Origin: Bacillota bacterium
GTDB lineage: Bacteria > Bacillota > Bacilli > Paenibacillales > NBRC-103111
Length of the DNA: 64,000 bases
Assembly: GCA_023386955.1 (NCBI GenBank)
Contig: JAEWIS010000030.1
Coordinates: 1-64,000, forward strand
Direction: 5' to 3'
Numbering within the stretch: position 1 is the stretch's first letter; every line of letters begins with the position of its first letter. Below, piece after piece: positions 25,273 to 33,972 of this stretch. The position numbers were made by a program, and so were the translations under genes. The notes under the pieces were generated by a model. That model did not search any database. It was not told the DNA's origin and saw only the letters and a list, made by a program, of their open reading frames with translations.

Positions 25273-25875
25273 CTAGAACCGGAAGCCGCTGCCTGCGAGC
25301 CACGTGAAGCCCAATCCCGTCAGCCTGTTCAAGGCATCCAGCTCCCCGGGGTCAAGGCAGACGATCAAGGCGTCCGGTCCGCCCAAGGCGGCATAGGCAA
25401 ATTGGCGCGGGCCTGCCGACTCCTGGAGTATATCTGCGGTTCTAAGCAGGAGCTCCGGGTTCAAGGCGTTTGGGGAGCCGGAGAGCTCCCATTCGCAGAT
25501 TCGGGCGTCCAGCCTGAACCGGAGGAGAACGTTCTGCCCGGAGGGAAGGGCTTGCGCATCAGCAACGGGCAGCGCCGCCCCCGAGGCTTCGGCTACCCCG
25601 GCCAGCCGCATTAGGGCATGCACATAATCCCCCGCCTGCCGGATGCTGTCCCTGTGTACATGCCAGATACGCTCCGATATAGGCCCTCCATCCCCGGCGG
25701 TACCGCCCAGGGCGATCAGCAGCAGCAGATACGGCTTCTCCATATAGACTTCCTTGCGGAACTTTACCAGCTCCCGCTCTCCGATTTCCGGACGGGGGCG
25801 GAAGCCCAAAAGAGCCAGCTTTTTCAGCTGGACGGCAGGATCTAACGGATCTTTTTTACGGAACCACCCTAGCAT
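25273..25875 (-). CDS. Conserved-type protein of unknown function (200 aa)
   Basis: 200-aa soluble protein starting MLGWFRKKDPLDPA, with a mixed alpha/beta composition and no recognised motif. Features are a buried-looking segment PYLLLLIALGG (about 49-59), a DALIVCLDPGELDAL strand-turn near the C-terminus and a terminal GSGFRF. It lies 36 bp downstream of the diguanylate cyclase gene on the same strand, so it may be co-transcribed with it. Codon use and GC resemble the neighbours. Confidence 0.65.
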   Translation of the reverse strand: MLGWFRKKDPLDPAVQLKKLALLGFRPRPEIGERELVKFRKEVYMEKPYLLLLIALGGTAGDGGPISERIWHVHRDSIRQAGDYVHALMRLAGVAEASGAALPVADAQALPSGQNVLLRFRLDARICEWELSGSPNALNPELLLRTADILQESAGPRQFAYAALGGPDALIVCLDPGELDALNRLTGLGFTWLAGSGFRF

Positions 25876-25911
25876 CTTCGTTACCGCCTCCCATTGAAGC
25901 TAAGGCATAGA

Positions 25912-27081
25912 TTATCCGGCGTGACCGCCAGCGTTGAGCTGCTTTTGCTTCATATATTTGCAGACCTTGTTCTTGCCTGTGGTTTTGGCCTGGTACATAG
26001 CTTCATCCGCCTGCTTCACCAGGGCGTCCGGAGAAATTCCCTTCTTCGCCTTGCTGTAGCCAACACTAACCGTAACCCCGGCCTCCGCTTCAATCCGTTT
26101 GCGGATCAGCTCCGCCAATTCGCCCGGATGGACCTCCGGGTCAGTCACCAGCACCACCATTTCCTCGCCGCCCAGACGTCCCGCCACTCCGATTTCCTCC
26201 ACACATTCCCGAAGGATCAGGGCCACCTTTTTCAATGCTTCATCACCCTTGTCATGGCCTTGTGTATCGTTCAGCTTCTTGAAGTTGTCAATATCCGTAA
26301 AAATAACGGTGACCGGCACCTCATGGGACAGATACTGCTTCAGGCGGTTCATAAAATACAGCCGGTTATACAGCCCGGTGAGGGCATCGGTAATGGATTT
26401 GGTATACACAGCCTGAAGCAGCTCCACCACGCGCTCGAACACGATGAGAAACAGCGTCATATAATACAAAACGAGGAAGGTGCTGCCCGCCGCTGCCAGA
26501 GCCGGATAAGCACTGCCCGTAATAAACACATCCGCCAGATGGATCAGTTGGTAGATGAAATAAAAGGACAAACTCAGCTGGTACCGGTTCCATTGGCCAA
26601 CCCATGGCGAAATCCATTGGTGGCACAGGAAAAGCATCAGAAACATATACAGCTCAATGCCCAGATTCTGCAGCAGCACCACCTGCCCCGGATTTCCCTC
26701 AAACCCATCCACCAGGAAGTACATCAGGGATAGCAGTACCGCAATAACCACGGCCGACCAGGTCAAAACATGCTGCCGGGTCCGTGAGGAATTGTACATT
26801 TGGTAGATGCCCAGGTTCAGGAAGATAAAGGAAACCGCCTTCAAAAGAATCGTGGCGTAGCCCGTCCAATTACCTGTGCCAGGGGCGTCGGTTCCAGCCG
26901 AGATGATGAGGATATGCTGGGCCATCACCACCAGAATCGACAGGGACAGCGAGAAATAAGCCTTCTTCCGCCGGCTCACAAACAGCCTGAACGTCATCAC
27001 CAGCATCAGCAGAAGGATCACCAGAATAATCGTGGAAAAATAAACGGGACGCATCGGTCCGCACAAAAGCTCGTACAGCAT
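25912..27081 (-). CDS. Membrane diguanylate cyclase (GGDEF)
   Basis: 389 aa. About seven membrane helices fill residues 1-215 (for example STIILVILLLMLVMTF, VVIAVLLSLMYFLV, TFLVLYYMTLFLIVF), then a GGDEF domain: DALTGLYNRLYF, FTDIDNFKKLNDTQGHDKGDEALK, and the active-site loop as GRLGGEEM (Met for the usual Phe). No EAL domain is present. It makes cyclic di-GMP from GTP in response to an unknown membrane signal. The start is chosen at ATG 27081, seven bases after AAGGGAG; ATGs six bases and further upstream share the frame. Confidence 0.85.
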   Translation of the reverse strand: MLYELLCGPMRPVYFSTIILVILLLMLVMTFRLFVSRRKKAYFSLSLSILVVMAQHILIISAGTDAPGTGNWTGYATILLKAVSFIFLNLGIYQMYNSSRTRQHVLTWSAVVIAVLLSLMYFLVDGFEGNPGQVVLLQNLGIELYMFLMLFLCHQWISPWVGQWNRYQLSLSFYFIYQLIHLADVFITGSAYPALAAAGSTFLVLYYMTLFLIVFERVVELLQAVYTKSITDALTGLYNRLYFMNRLKQYLSHEVPVTVIFTDIDNFKKLNDTQGHDKGDEALKKVALILRECVEEIGVAGRLGGEEMVVLVTDPEVHPGELAELIRKRIEAEAGVTVSVGYSKAKKGISPDALVKQADEAMYQAKTTGKNKVCKYMKQKQLNAGGHAG

Positions 27082-27211
27082 GTCCATTCTCCCTTCAACC
27101 CATTCTTTCATTATACCAAAAACTTTGTCGGTGTGTTCTCTTTTCAATTGCCGCCGGCAGGCGCTACAATAGGGATGAAACAGGATTTCTTGCACCATGA
27201 AGGAGGAAATC

Positions 27212-28399
27212 ATGAAAATCTTGCAGGCGCTGTTTTTTCCGCCGGAACAGCCTGGTGGGGTATCGTCCATGGTGCCGTATATCCAGGAGCGGTTTATTAA
27301 GAAGGGCTGGGATATGGAGCTGTTTTCCCTGCCTAAACGCATACGCAGCAAAGGGACGGAGGATGTAGAGTTCCACACCTTTGACTGGAAGCAGTATGCC
27401 GGCAATCCGATTATCGATAAATATATCCAAACCTATAAGGATTACATATGGTGGACCAAGCTGCGCCTGAAGGGCTCGTATGACCTGATCCATGCCCATC
27501 ATCCCATTGCGGCGCTGGCCATGAAGCGGATTTTTCCCGAGACCCCCGTGATGATCACCATCCACTCCAGCTATGAGAAGGAGTTGATGTTAAACGGACG
27601 GATTCAGGAGGGGGGGCCGGAGGAGAAGTTCCTCACGTCGATTTATGGCGAGCTGGAATACAGCCTGGACCGTATCATAACCGCTTCCCACGCATTCCGC
27701 ATGTATCTCGGGAACTATATGGAGGATTGCAGCCGGGTTGAAGTGATTCCGAACGGCTTCGACCAGCGGCGCTTCCGTCCTTATTCCCATGAAAATGCAG
27801 TGACCCAGCTGATTTCCGTCTGTCGTCTGGTACCGGCCAAGGGGCTGGATACCCTTCTTGAGGCATGTGCCCGCTTGAAAAAGAAGGGTGTCCCCTTTGT
27901 GCTTCACCTGATCGGAGACGGTCCGATCCGGGAGGAATTGGAGCAGATGGCGGTGGATTTGGGCATTTATGAGGATACCATTTTCTACGGCTATATGCTG
28001 CATCCCGAGGAATTCATGCCCTTCTTCGATATATTCGTCCTGCCCTCCCGGGCGGAGGCCTTCGGCTCCGTATTCGCTGAAGCGGCTCTGTGTCTGTTGG
28101 CCCTGGTGGGGACTCAGGTTGGGGGCATCCCGGAGCAGATTGAGGACGGGCGCAACGGCCTGCTGGTCCCGTCAGGGGATTCCGAGGCTCTGGCAGACGC
28201 TCTGGAAACCTTGATCGAGGATCCCGGCTACCGTTACGAGCTGGCCCGCGCCGCATGGGAAAAGGCCAAAAAATCCTACTCGCTTACCCGGGTGATCCAA
28301 CAGCTGGCGGCGGTATACCGGAGCTTCGGGACTGCAGCCGCTGACGGTGCGGAGGAGTTCGAGGGTGAGGGTGAAAACGAAGGAGGCGGCGGAGTGTGA
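27212..28399 (+). CDS. Family-4-type glycosyltransferase (GT-B)
   Basis: 395 aa. The N-terminal acceptor half has MKILQALFFPPEQPGGVSSM (Gly-rich loop). The C-terminal nucleotide-sugar half has IPNGFDQRRFRP, SVCRLVPAKGLDTLLEA, HLIGDGPIREELE and the EX7E-like region PSRAEAFGSVFAEAALC, then GTQVGGIPEQIEDGRNGLLV. It transfers a sugar with retention to an unknown acceptor. AAGGAGGAA directs the ATG at 27212. Its stop overlaps the GTG of the YhaO-like gene, which is unusual because the functions look unrelated. Confidence 0.88.
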   Translation: MKILQALFFPPEQPGGVSSMVPYIQERFIKKGWDMELFSLPKRIRSKGTEDVEFHTFDWKQYAGNPIIDKYIQTYKDYIWWTKLRLKGSYDLIHAHHPIAALAMKRIFPETPVMITIHSSYEKELMLNGRIQEGGPEEKFLTSIYGELEYSLDRIITASHAFRMYLGNYMEDCSRVEVIPNGFDQRRFRPYSHENAVTQLISVCRLVPAKGLDTLLEACARLKKKGVPFVLHLIGDGPIREELEQMAVDLGIYEDTIFYGYMLHPEEFMPFFDIFVLPSRAEAFGSVFAEAALCLLALVGTQVGGIPEQIEDGRNGLLVPSGDSEALADALETLIEDPGYRYELARAAWEKAKKSYSLTRVIQQLAAVYRSFGTAAADGAEEFEGEGENEGGGGV

Positions 28400-29742
28400 T
28401 TCCGTTCCGGTTTATCCATGCCGCCGATCTTCATCTGGACAGCCCCTTCGCGGGACTGTCCGGCGTGCCGGAGGCGGTGCGGCAGCTTCTTCGCGGCTCT
28501 ACCTTCGCTGCGCTGGATAGCCTCACGGAGCTGGCTATCCGGGAGAAGGCGGATTTTGTGCTGATTGCAGGAGATGTTTATGATTCCGCTGACCGGTCGC
28601 TCAGGGCGCAGCTCCGGTTCCATAATGCAATGAAACGGCTGGCGGAGAACGGGATCTCCGCTTTTGTCGTTCATGGGAACCATGATCCGCTAGATGGCCG
28701 GGAGGCGAAGCTGGGCTGGCCATCAGGAATACATATGTTTAAGCCGGGAGAGGTGGAGCGTGTTCCTGTGGTTTTGGAGGGGCGCGGCCATGTGGCGGAT
28801 ATTCAGGGGATTTCGTACCCGACGGCGGCGGTGCGGGAGAATTATGCGCAGCGTTTCGGAGCGGGGGCAGGCGGTGTTTACCAGATCGGGCTGCTGCATG
28901 CCAATGTGGACGGTTCACCGGAGCATGCGGATTATGCCCCTTGTTCGTTAAAGGAGCTGGCAGCGGCCGGGTTGGACTATTGGGCTTTGGGCCATGTCCA
29001 TACCCGCAGGGTGCTGTCGGAGAAGCCTTGGGTGGTGTATCCGGGCAATATCCAGGGCAGGAGCGTCCGTGAAACCGGGGCGAAAGGCTGCTATGTGGTA
29101 GAGGTGGACGGAAGCGGGGCGACGGAATTGCAGTTCCGGGTGCTGGACGCGGTCCGCTGGTTGGCCCGGGAGGTGTCCATTGCGGATTGCTCCACAGAGC
29201 AGGAGCTGAAGGAGGCGCTGGAGCGGGCAATGGAGGAGGCCCGCATGGAGGCAGAGGGGCGGCCTTCCGTGTTGCGGCTTGTCCTGACCGGCAGAGGGCG
29301 GCTTCACGGGAAACTCCAAGGCGGTTACGCCCGGGATTTGGCGGAGGAGCTGCGGAGAGCGGAGCTGGAGCGTTGGGAGCTGACAGAGGAGGAATCCGGT
29401 GCAGGGGAAGGGATGCCGCTGGTCTGGCTGGAAAAGCTGACTGTGCGCACCGGTGTGGCGGCAGACCGGGAAGCCCTGCTGCAATCCGAAGGGTTCCTGG
29501 GGGAGCTTCTGCGTTTGGCCGCTGATCTGGGGAGTGAGCCGGAGGCTCTGCATGATTTTGCCGGAGAATGCCTGGAGCCGCTGTTGGGCCATCACCGCGC
29601 GGGTGCACTTCTGCGCAAAACAGGCTTGGCGGCGGACGGAACTGCTGTACCGGGTATCGAGACGGAGTTTGCGTCGGAGCTCTTGAAGCAGGCTTCGGAA
29701 TGGCTGTTGGACCATCTGCTGGATGAAGAGGAGGGAGCGTAG
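28396..29742 (+). CDS. yhaO: YhaO/SbcD-like DNA repair exonuclease subunit
   Basis: 448 aa, GTG start overlapping the preceding stop. A calcineurin-like phosphoesterase core shows all metal motifs: HAADLHLDSPF, IAGDVYDSAD, VVHGNHDPLDG, LLHANVD and WALGHVHTR. The C-terminal part contains capping and helical regions that contact the ATPase partner. With YhaN it should form an Mre11-Rad50-like nuclease complex acting on DNA ends or structures. The next gene starts directly after its stop. Confidence 0.88.
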   Translation: MIPFRFIHAADLHLDSPFAGLSGVPEAVRQLLRGSTFAALDSLTELAIREKADFVLIAGDVYDSADRSLRAQLRFHNAMKRLAENGISAFVVHGNHDPLDGREAKLGWPSGIHMFKPGEVERVPVVLEGRGHVADIQGISYPTAAVRENYAQRFGAGAGGVYQIGLLHANVDGSPEHADYAPCSLKELAAAGLDYWALGHVHTRRVLSEKPWVVYPGNIQGRSVRETGAKGCYVVEVDGSGATELQFRVLDAVRWLAREVSIADCSTEQELKEALERAMEEARMEAEGRPSVLRLVLTGRGRLHGKLQGGYARDLAEELRRAELERWELTEEESGAGEGMPLVWLEKLTVRTGVAADREALLQSEGFLGELLRLAADLGSEPEALHDFAGECLEPLLGHHRAGALLRKTGLAADGTAVPGIETEFASELLKQASEWLLDHLLDEEEGA

Positions 29743-32700
29743 GTGAGAATCCGGGAAATCCGCGTGGAGGGTTTCGGCGGGCTGCAGAACCGGACGGTGG
29801 AGCTGCATGGCCCGATGACGGTTCTGTACGGCCCTAATGAAGCAGGCAAAAGCACGTTATTGCACCTGATCCGTGCGGTGCTGTTCGGCTTCCCCTCCCG
29901 CCAGTCGGGTATGGAGCGGTTCGAACCCGCCAAAGGCGGCGTTCATGGCGGCTCTTTGGTGCTGGAGCTGGAGCCGGGCAGCCAGGTGCGTGTGTTCCGG
30001 CGCTCGGCGGATGCTGCTGTCGCCGGCGGCAGGGGACGTATTCCCTCCGCCGGGCTAGTGACGGTTACGCTGCCGGATGGGCGCGAGGGAGGCGAGGAGC
30101 TGCTGCGGGAGCTGTTGGGGGGCGTAACGGCGGAGCAGTTCCGCAATTTGTTCGCCTTTACTCTGACGGAGCTTCAGGCGCTGCATACTCTGACCTCTGA
30201 GGAGCTGGGCGGGTTTCTGCACAGCGCCGGACTGGGGGTTCGGGCCTCACTGGTCCGGGAGACGGAGAAAAGGCTAGCTCAGGAGCTGGAGAGCCGTTTC
30301 CGGCCCAAGGGGCGGAACCAGGGGATCAGCCAGCTGCTGGGGGAGTGGGATACGCTGGACAGCGCCTGGCGGAAAAGCCTGGCCCAAGCCGGGCGGTATA
30401 ACCAGCTGACAGCGGAAATAGGGGCTTTGACGGAGCGGATTGCGGAGGCCGGAGAAAAGCTGACTGACGGGAAAGCCCGGTTGGAGCTGCTGGAGGCGGC
30501 TGGGGCCCAGCGGGAGCGCTGGCTGCGTCTGAGTCATGTGACGGAGTCGCTCCGGGGGATACCGGCTGGGGGAGAGGGCCCTTTTCCCGAGGATGGGCTG
30601 TCCCGGCAGGACGTGCTGCTGGGCGAGCTGGAGAAGCGGGAGGAAACGCTGGCTGGGCTTCGGATAAGGCAAACCGCGCTGGAAGATGTTGTCGCGGCCT
30701 ATTCGGAAGCGGATGCCGGGTTGGTTCGTCTGCGTGAAAGAGTGCAGGCTTTGACGGAGGAGCTGAGCCTGTACAAGGCGGGCTTCGGCCAGGAGGAGGA
30801 GCTGCTCCTGGAGCTTGGGCGCCTGGAGCGGCTGCTGCAGGGGAAGCTGCAGGAGGCGGGGCTTCCTTGCGGTGGTTTGCCCGGCGAAGCGGATTGGAGT
30901 GAATTTCCCGAAATTGCCACTGCCGTGCCCCCGGAGTCTTGTCTTCCTCCCGTTACCCTGCAGAACCGGGAGGAGGCTGCACACTTCAAGGAGCTGTGGG
31001 GGGAGCGGGAGCTGGCCCGGGTCCGGCTGGACAATGCGGTGGACGCTGCAGAGGCGGAGCTGGCGCAGGCCGCTGCCCTGGTGCAGGAGCGGCGGGAGCT
31101 GCTTGCCGGGGCGGAGCGGACGCTTGCGGCGGCGTATCCGCCGGAAGCGGACAGGCTGGCTGCGGAGCTGCCTGCGGTAATTCGGGAGCTGCGCCGGGAG
31201 TACGGCCAACTGGCCGAGGCCGGACGGGAATACAGGCATCTGCGCGAACGGGAGCTGGAGCATCGCCTGTCGGTGGAGCAGCTTCAGGCTCAGGCGGAGG
31301 CAAATGGACGGATGGTGTCCCGGCCGGAGGGGACGGATGGGCGTATGGTGCTGCTTTGGGCGCTGCTTCTGGGTGTAGGAGGCGGAGCAGGTCTGTTCTT
31401 CGGGCTGGAGGGCAATTGGTTGCTGGCGGCTGCAGGTTTGGTAGTGATGGGTGCTGGCGGAGGGGGACTGCTGCTTGGTGGCAGGGGAACCTCATCTTCG
31501 GGTAGAGGCAGCCGTTCCTCCAGGCGGTACCGCCCCGGTGATGAATCGGCGGCGGGACTGGCGGCAGACACGCCGCTTGCCGCCCGGCGCCAAGAGCTGG
31601 AGCAGGAGCTGGAACGCTTGCGCGGGAAGCTGGGAGCACGGCTGCAGACTTTGAAAAGCAGCCTAGAAGGCAGCAGCGGAGGTCAACTGGTGCTGGACTC
31701 CGGCAATGAAGCGCTGCCGGAGCAACTCGAGGAGTGGCTCAACCGGCTGAATCAGGCCTTGCGGGATTATTATCAGCTGGAGGAGAAATGGAAGGCTGCC
31801 CATGAAGCGGAAACCCGCCTGCGGCGCCAAGTTGACCAGTTGGGCCGGGAGCAGCGGAAGACGGAGCAGGAGCAAAGGGAGCTTTTGGCGGAATGGAGGC
31901 AATGGCTGGCCCAATGGAATGCGGCGATTGGGGAGATTTCCCCTGAGGCGGCCATGGAGTTTGTGGCCTTGCTGGATCAAGCGGCGGAGCTTCGGCTGCG
32001 CCAGGAGGAGAGCCGTGGGCGGCTGGACCGTATCCGCAGAAACCGGGCGGCCTTCGAAGCGTCCGCCGGGGCGGTGCTCGGTACGGCGTTCGGCACGCCG
32101 GAGGAGCTTCAGCTTGCCTTGCAGGGCTTCCGCAAGGCGGTAGAGCAGGCGGCGGAGCGCCAAAGCCGCTGCCGCGAGGCGGAGGCAGAGCTGGAGGGGC
32201 TGGCGCCGCGGCTGCGGCTGGAGGAGGAGGCGCTGATCCGCTGCCGGGATAGGCTGGCGGAATTATGGCGCCAGGCCGGTGCGGACGGCGAGGAGGACTT
32301 CCGGCGGCTGGGTGCCCGGGAGGCGGCCCGCCGTGAGCTGGAGGCAGAGGCGAATAACCTCAGGGAGCTGCTTGCTGCGGCTGTAGGCGGCTCCCGGCTG
32401 GACAGGCTGGGCGAGGTGCTGGAGGGCGGATCTCCCGCGGAGTTGGGGGCGGAAACGGAGCAGCTCCGGCGGGAGCTTTTGGAGCTGGAGGCGGCCGTGG
32501 ATGGATGGAAAGAAGAGAAGGGCCGGCTCCATGCGGACTATGCCCGTTTGGCGGATGGCACCGATCATGGGGCGCTGCGGGATAAGCAGGAGGAGCTGCT
32601 GGCCCGGTTCGGGGACGAGGCGTCCCAATGGGCGGTGTTCGCCATGGCGGCAGGGCTGTTGGCCCGCACCAAATCGCGCTATGAGCGGGAAAAGCAGCCG

Positions 32701-33108
32701 GAGGTGATGCGCCGGGCATCGGAGCATTTTGCCCGGCTGACGGGCGGGCGCTATGTCCGCATCGCCGCGCCTATGGGCGAGGAGCGCCTGCTCGCCATCC
32801 GTCCCGGCGGGGAAGCGGTGGATTCCGCCCGCCTGAGCCGCGGGACCGCAGAGCAGATGTACCTGGCTCTCCGCTTCGCTCTTGCAGCGGAATTCGCTAG
32901 AAACAACCCATTGCCTCTCGTCATGGATGATATCTTCGTCAATTTTGACGGAGAGCGCCTGCTGCTGGCGCTCCGGGAGCTGGCTGCGCTGTCGGAGCAG
33001 CATCAGGTGCTGCTCTTCACGTGCCACCGCCATGTGCTGGACGCGCTGGCGGAAGCAGCCCCCTCGGCGCAGCGGATTCTGCTGCCGGGGGCTTCCGGCG
33101 CCGGCTGA
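29743..33108 (+). CDS. yhaN: YhaN-like SMC/SbcC-family ATPase with internal membrane hairpin
   Basis: 1121 aa, GTG start. ABC-ATPase halves lie at both ends: Walker A YGPNEAGKSTLL (about 29-40), ABC signature LSRGTAEQMYLALR (about 1030) and Walker B PLVMDDIFVNFD (about 1057-1068), joined by long Glu/Leu/Arg-rich coiled coils. In place of a zinc hook, residues about 535-585 contain two hydrophobic stretches (VLLWALLLGVGGGAGLFFG and LLAAAGLVVMGAGGGGLLLG), which would tether the coil apex to the membrane. It is partner of the YhaO-like nuclease immediately upstream. Confidence 0.87.
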   Translation: MRIREIRVEGFGGLQNRTVELHGPMTVLYGPNEAGKSTLLHLIRAVLFGFPSRQSGMERFEPAKGGVHGGSLVLELEPGSQVRVFRRSADAAVAGGRGRIPSAGLVTVTLPDGREGGEELLRELLGGVTAEQFRNLFAFTLTELQALHTLTSEELGGFLHSAGLGVRASLVRETEKRLAQELESRFRPKGRNQGISQLLGEWDTLDSAWRKSLAQAGRYNQLTAEIGALTERIAEAGEKLTDGKARLELLEAAGAQRERWLRLSHVTESLRGIPAGGEGPFPEDGLSRQDVLLGELEKREETLAGLRIRQTALEDVVAAYSEADAGLVRLRERVQALTEELSLYKAGFGQEEELLLELGRLERLLQGKLQEAGLPCGGLPGEADWSEFPEIATAVPPESCLPPVTLQNREEAAHFKELWGERELARVRLDNAVDAAEAELAQAAALVQERRELLAGAERTLAAAYPPEADRLAAELPAVIRELRREYGQLAEAGREYRHLRERELEHRLSVEQLQAQAEANGRMVSRPEGTDGRMVLLWALLLGVGGGAGLFFGLEGNWLLAAAGLVVMGAGGGGLLLGGRGTSSSGRGSRSSRRYRPGDESAAGLAADTPLAARRQELEQELERLRGKLGARLQTLKSSLEGSSGGQLVLDSGNEALPEQLEEWLNRLNQALRDYYQLEEKWKAAHEAETRLRRQVDQLGREQRKTEQEQRELLAEWRQWLAQWNAAIGEISPEAAMEFVALLDQAAELRLRQEESRGRLDRIRRNRAAFEASAGAVLGTAFGTPEELQLALQGFRKAVEQAAERQSRCREAEAELEGLAPRLRLEEEALIRCRDRLAELWRQAGADGEEDFRRLGAREAARRELEAEANNLRELLAAAVGGSRLDRLGEVLEGGSPAELGAETEQLRRELLELEAAVDGWKEEKGRLHADYARLADGTDHGALRDKQEELLARFGDEASQWAVFAMAAGLLARTKSRYEREKQPEVMRRASEHFARLTGGRYVRIAAPMGEERLLAIRPGGEAVDSARLSRGTAEQMYLALRFALAAEFARNNPLPLVMDDIFVNFDGERLLLALRELAALSEQHQVLLFTCHRHVLDALAEAAPSAQRILLPGASGAG

Positions 33109-33185
33109 GCAACGGCGCCGGCGGCTGCTCCGGCTGGCGGTGCTTCCTCAGCCGGAGCGTGATGGCGCATCCGCGGCGTGGCTCC

Positions 33186-33667
33186 AATAGCGGAAGCGGA
33201 CCTTCCGCTATTGCGCAGCCGCACTGGAAAATCAGGGCATAAGAGCAGCCAAGCTTCCGCTATTGGCCGATAAAGCTGCAGCCTAAGCCTGGAAGAAGGG
33301 GAATAGCGGATATGCCCCTTCCCTTATCCTTGTTATACAGGCGGTGCCGGGAGAATAGCGGAAGGTTCGCTTCCCTTATTGGGGGTGGCCAATCATTGGG
33401 TGCACCTCGCGCCGAATAGCGGCAGGTTAGCTTCCCTTATTGGGGATAGCCAATCATCGGATGCACTTCGCGCCGAATAGCGGAAGCTATGTTCCGTTAT
33501 CCGGGCGTCCAGGTGCAGCGGCGTCTGATTAGCGGAACGCAATTTCCGCTATGGCTGCTGAAACCCCGCCAACGCAGGGGCGATCTGGATGATAACGGAA
33601 AAACCTTTCCGTTATCGCTTTATTTCCACACATGCATAAGCAATAGCGGAACTCCGGTTCCGCTATT
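33186..33667. repeat. Nine-word palindrome array, copy G
   Basis: Nine palindromic words of type AATAGCGGAA / TTCCGCTATT (second only half kept, third and fifth diverged) are centred near 33199, 33251, 33314, 33367, 33428, 33488, 33540, 33603 and 33654. Spacings are 52, 63, 53, 61, 60, 52, 63 and 51 nt. Words 4 and 5 belong to a 61-bp tandem duplication (33353-33413 and 33414-33474, about 87% identical by eye). The spacing rule is the same as in the four-word cassettes elsewhere. Confidence 0.85.
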
Positions 33668-33816
33668 TTTGTTCTTTTTATCAACCAGAGGGTGTGCAAA
33701 TGCAGAAAATGGAGGTTGACCCAGCAGCCAAGGGTGCCGGGTGCGGACGGAGCTTCTAAGGCCGGGGCATGGGTGAATGGGAGGTGGTGCTGCAACTATC
33801 CCTCCCTATTTAAGTC

Positions 33817-33863
33817 TTGCGCGTTTAGAAAGGATGTGTTTTAATAGTAAATATTACGATTAA
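33817..33863 (+). promoter_or_regulatory. Zur-controlled promoter
   Basis: TTGCGC at 33817-33822, a 17-nt spacer and TTTAAT at 33840-33845 form a sigma-A promoter. A 23-nt Zur-box-like dyad covers 33841-33863: left TTAATAGTAAA, centre T, right ATTACGATTAA. Against the Bacillus consensus TAAATCGTAAT-N-ATTACGATTTA I count 8/11 and 10/11 matches. The box overlaps the -10, so zinc-bound Zur should block transcription. Confidence 0.8.
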
Positions 33864-33972
33864 ACAGCGAAGTACCCACATGTATTCCGGATAATCGCGT
33901 ATAACAAGCGCGTATAACATGCGAGTATATGACGAGTGGATACCAAGCGATTACAAGGAGTGAGCAAAAGAA

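Larger units (their letters stand above)
33109..33972. other. 864-bp non-coding region rich in palindromes
   Basis: No gene is supported: short open frames here run through the repeats and lack ribosome sites. The first part holds GC-rich sequence after the YhaN-like stop. From 33186 to 33667 there is a nine-word palindrome array, and after 33817 the Zur-controlled promoter of the GTPase gene. Confidence 0.7.

Noticed and set aside
25912..27405. Longer start for the diguanylate cyclase, reading to 27405
   Set aside because: It would overlap the divergent glycosyltransferase promoter and start; the membrane domain begins naturally at 27081, which has an AAGGGAG ribosome site.
33186..33667. 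CRISPR-like array of regularly spaced repeats
   Set aside because: The repeated word is about 24 nt, palindromic and variable; the intervening sequences are not unique equal-length spacers, some are duplicated, and no cas genes are near.
33489..33719. 76-codon open frame in the palindrome array
   Set aside because: It only translates through repeats, has no ribosome site and resembles no protein.
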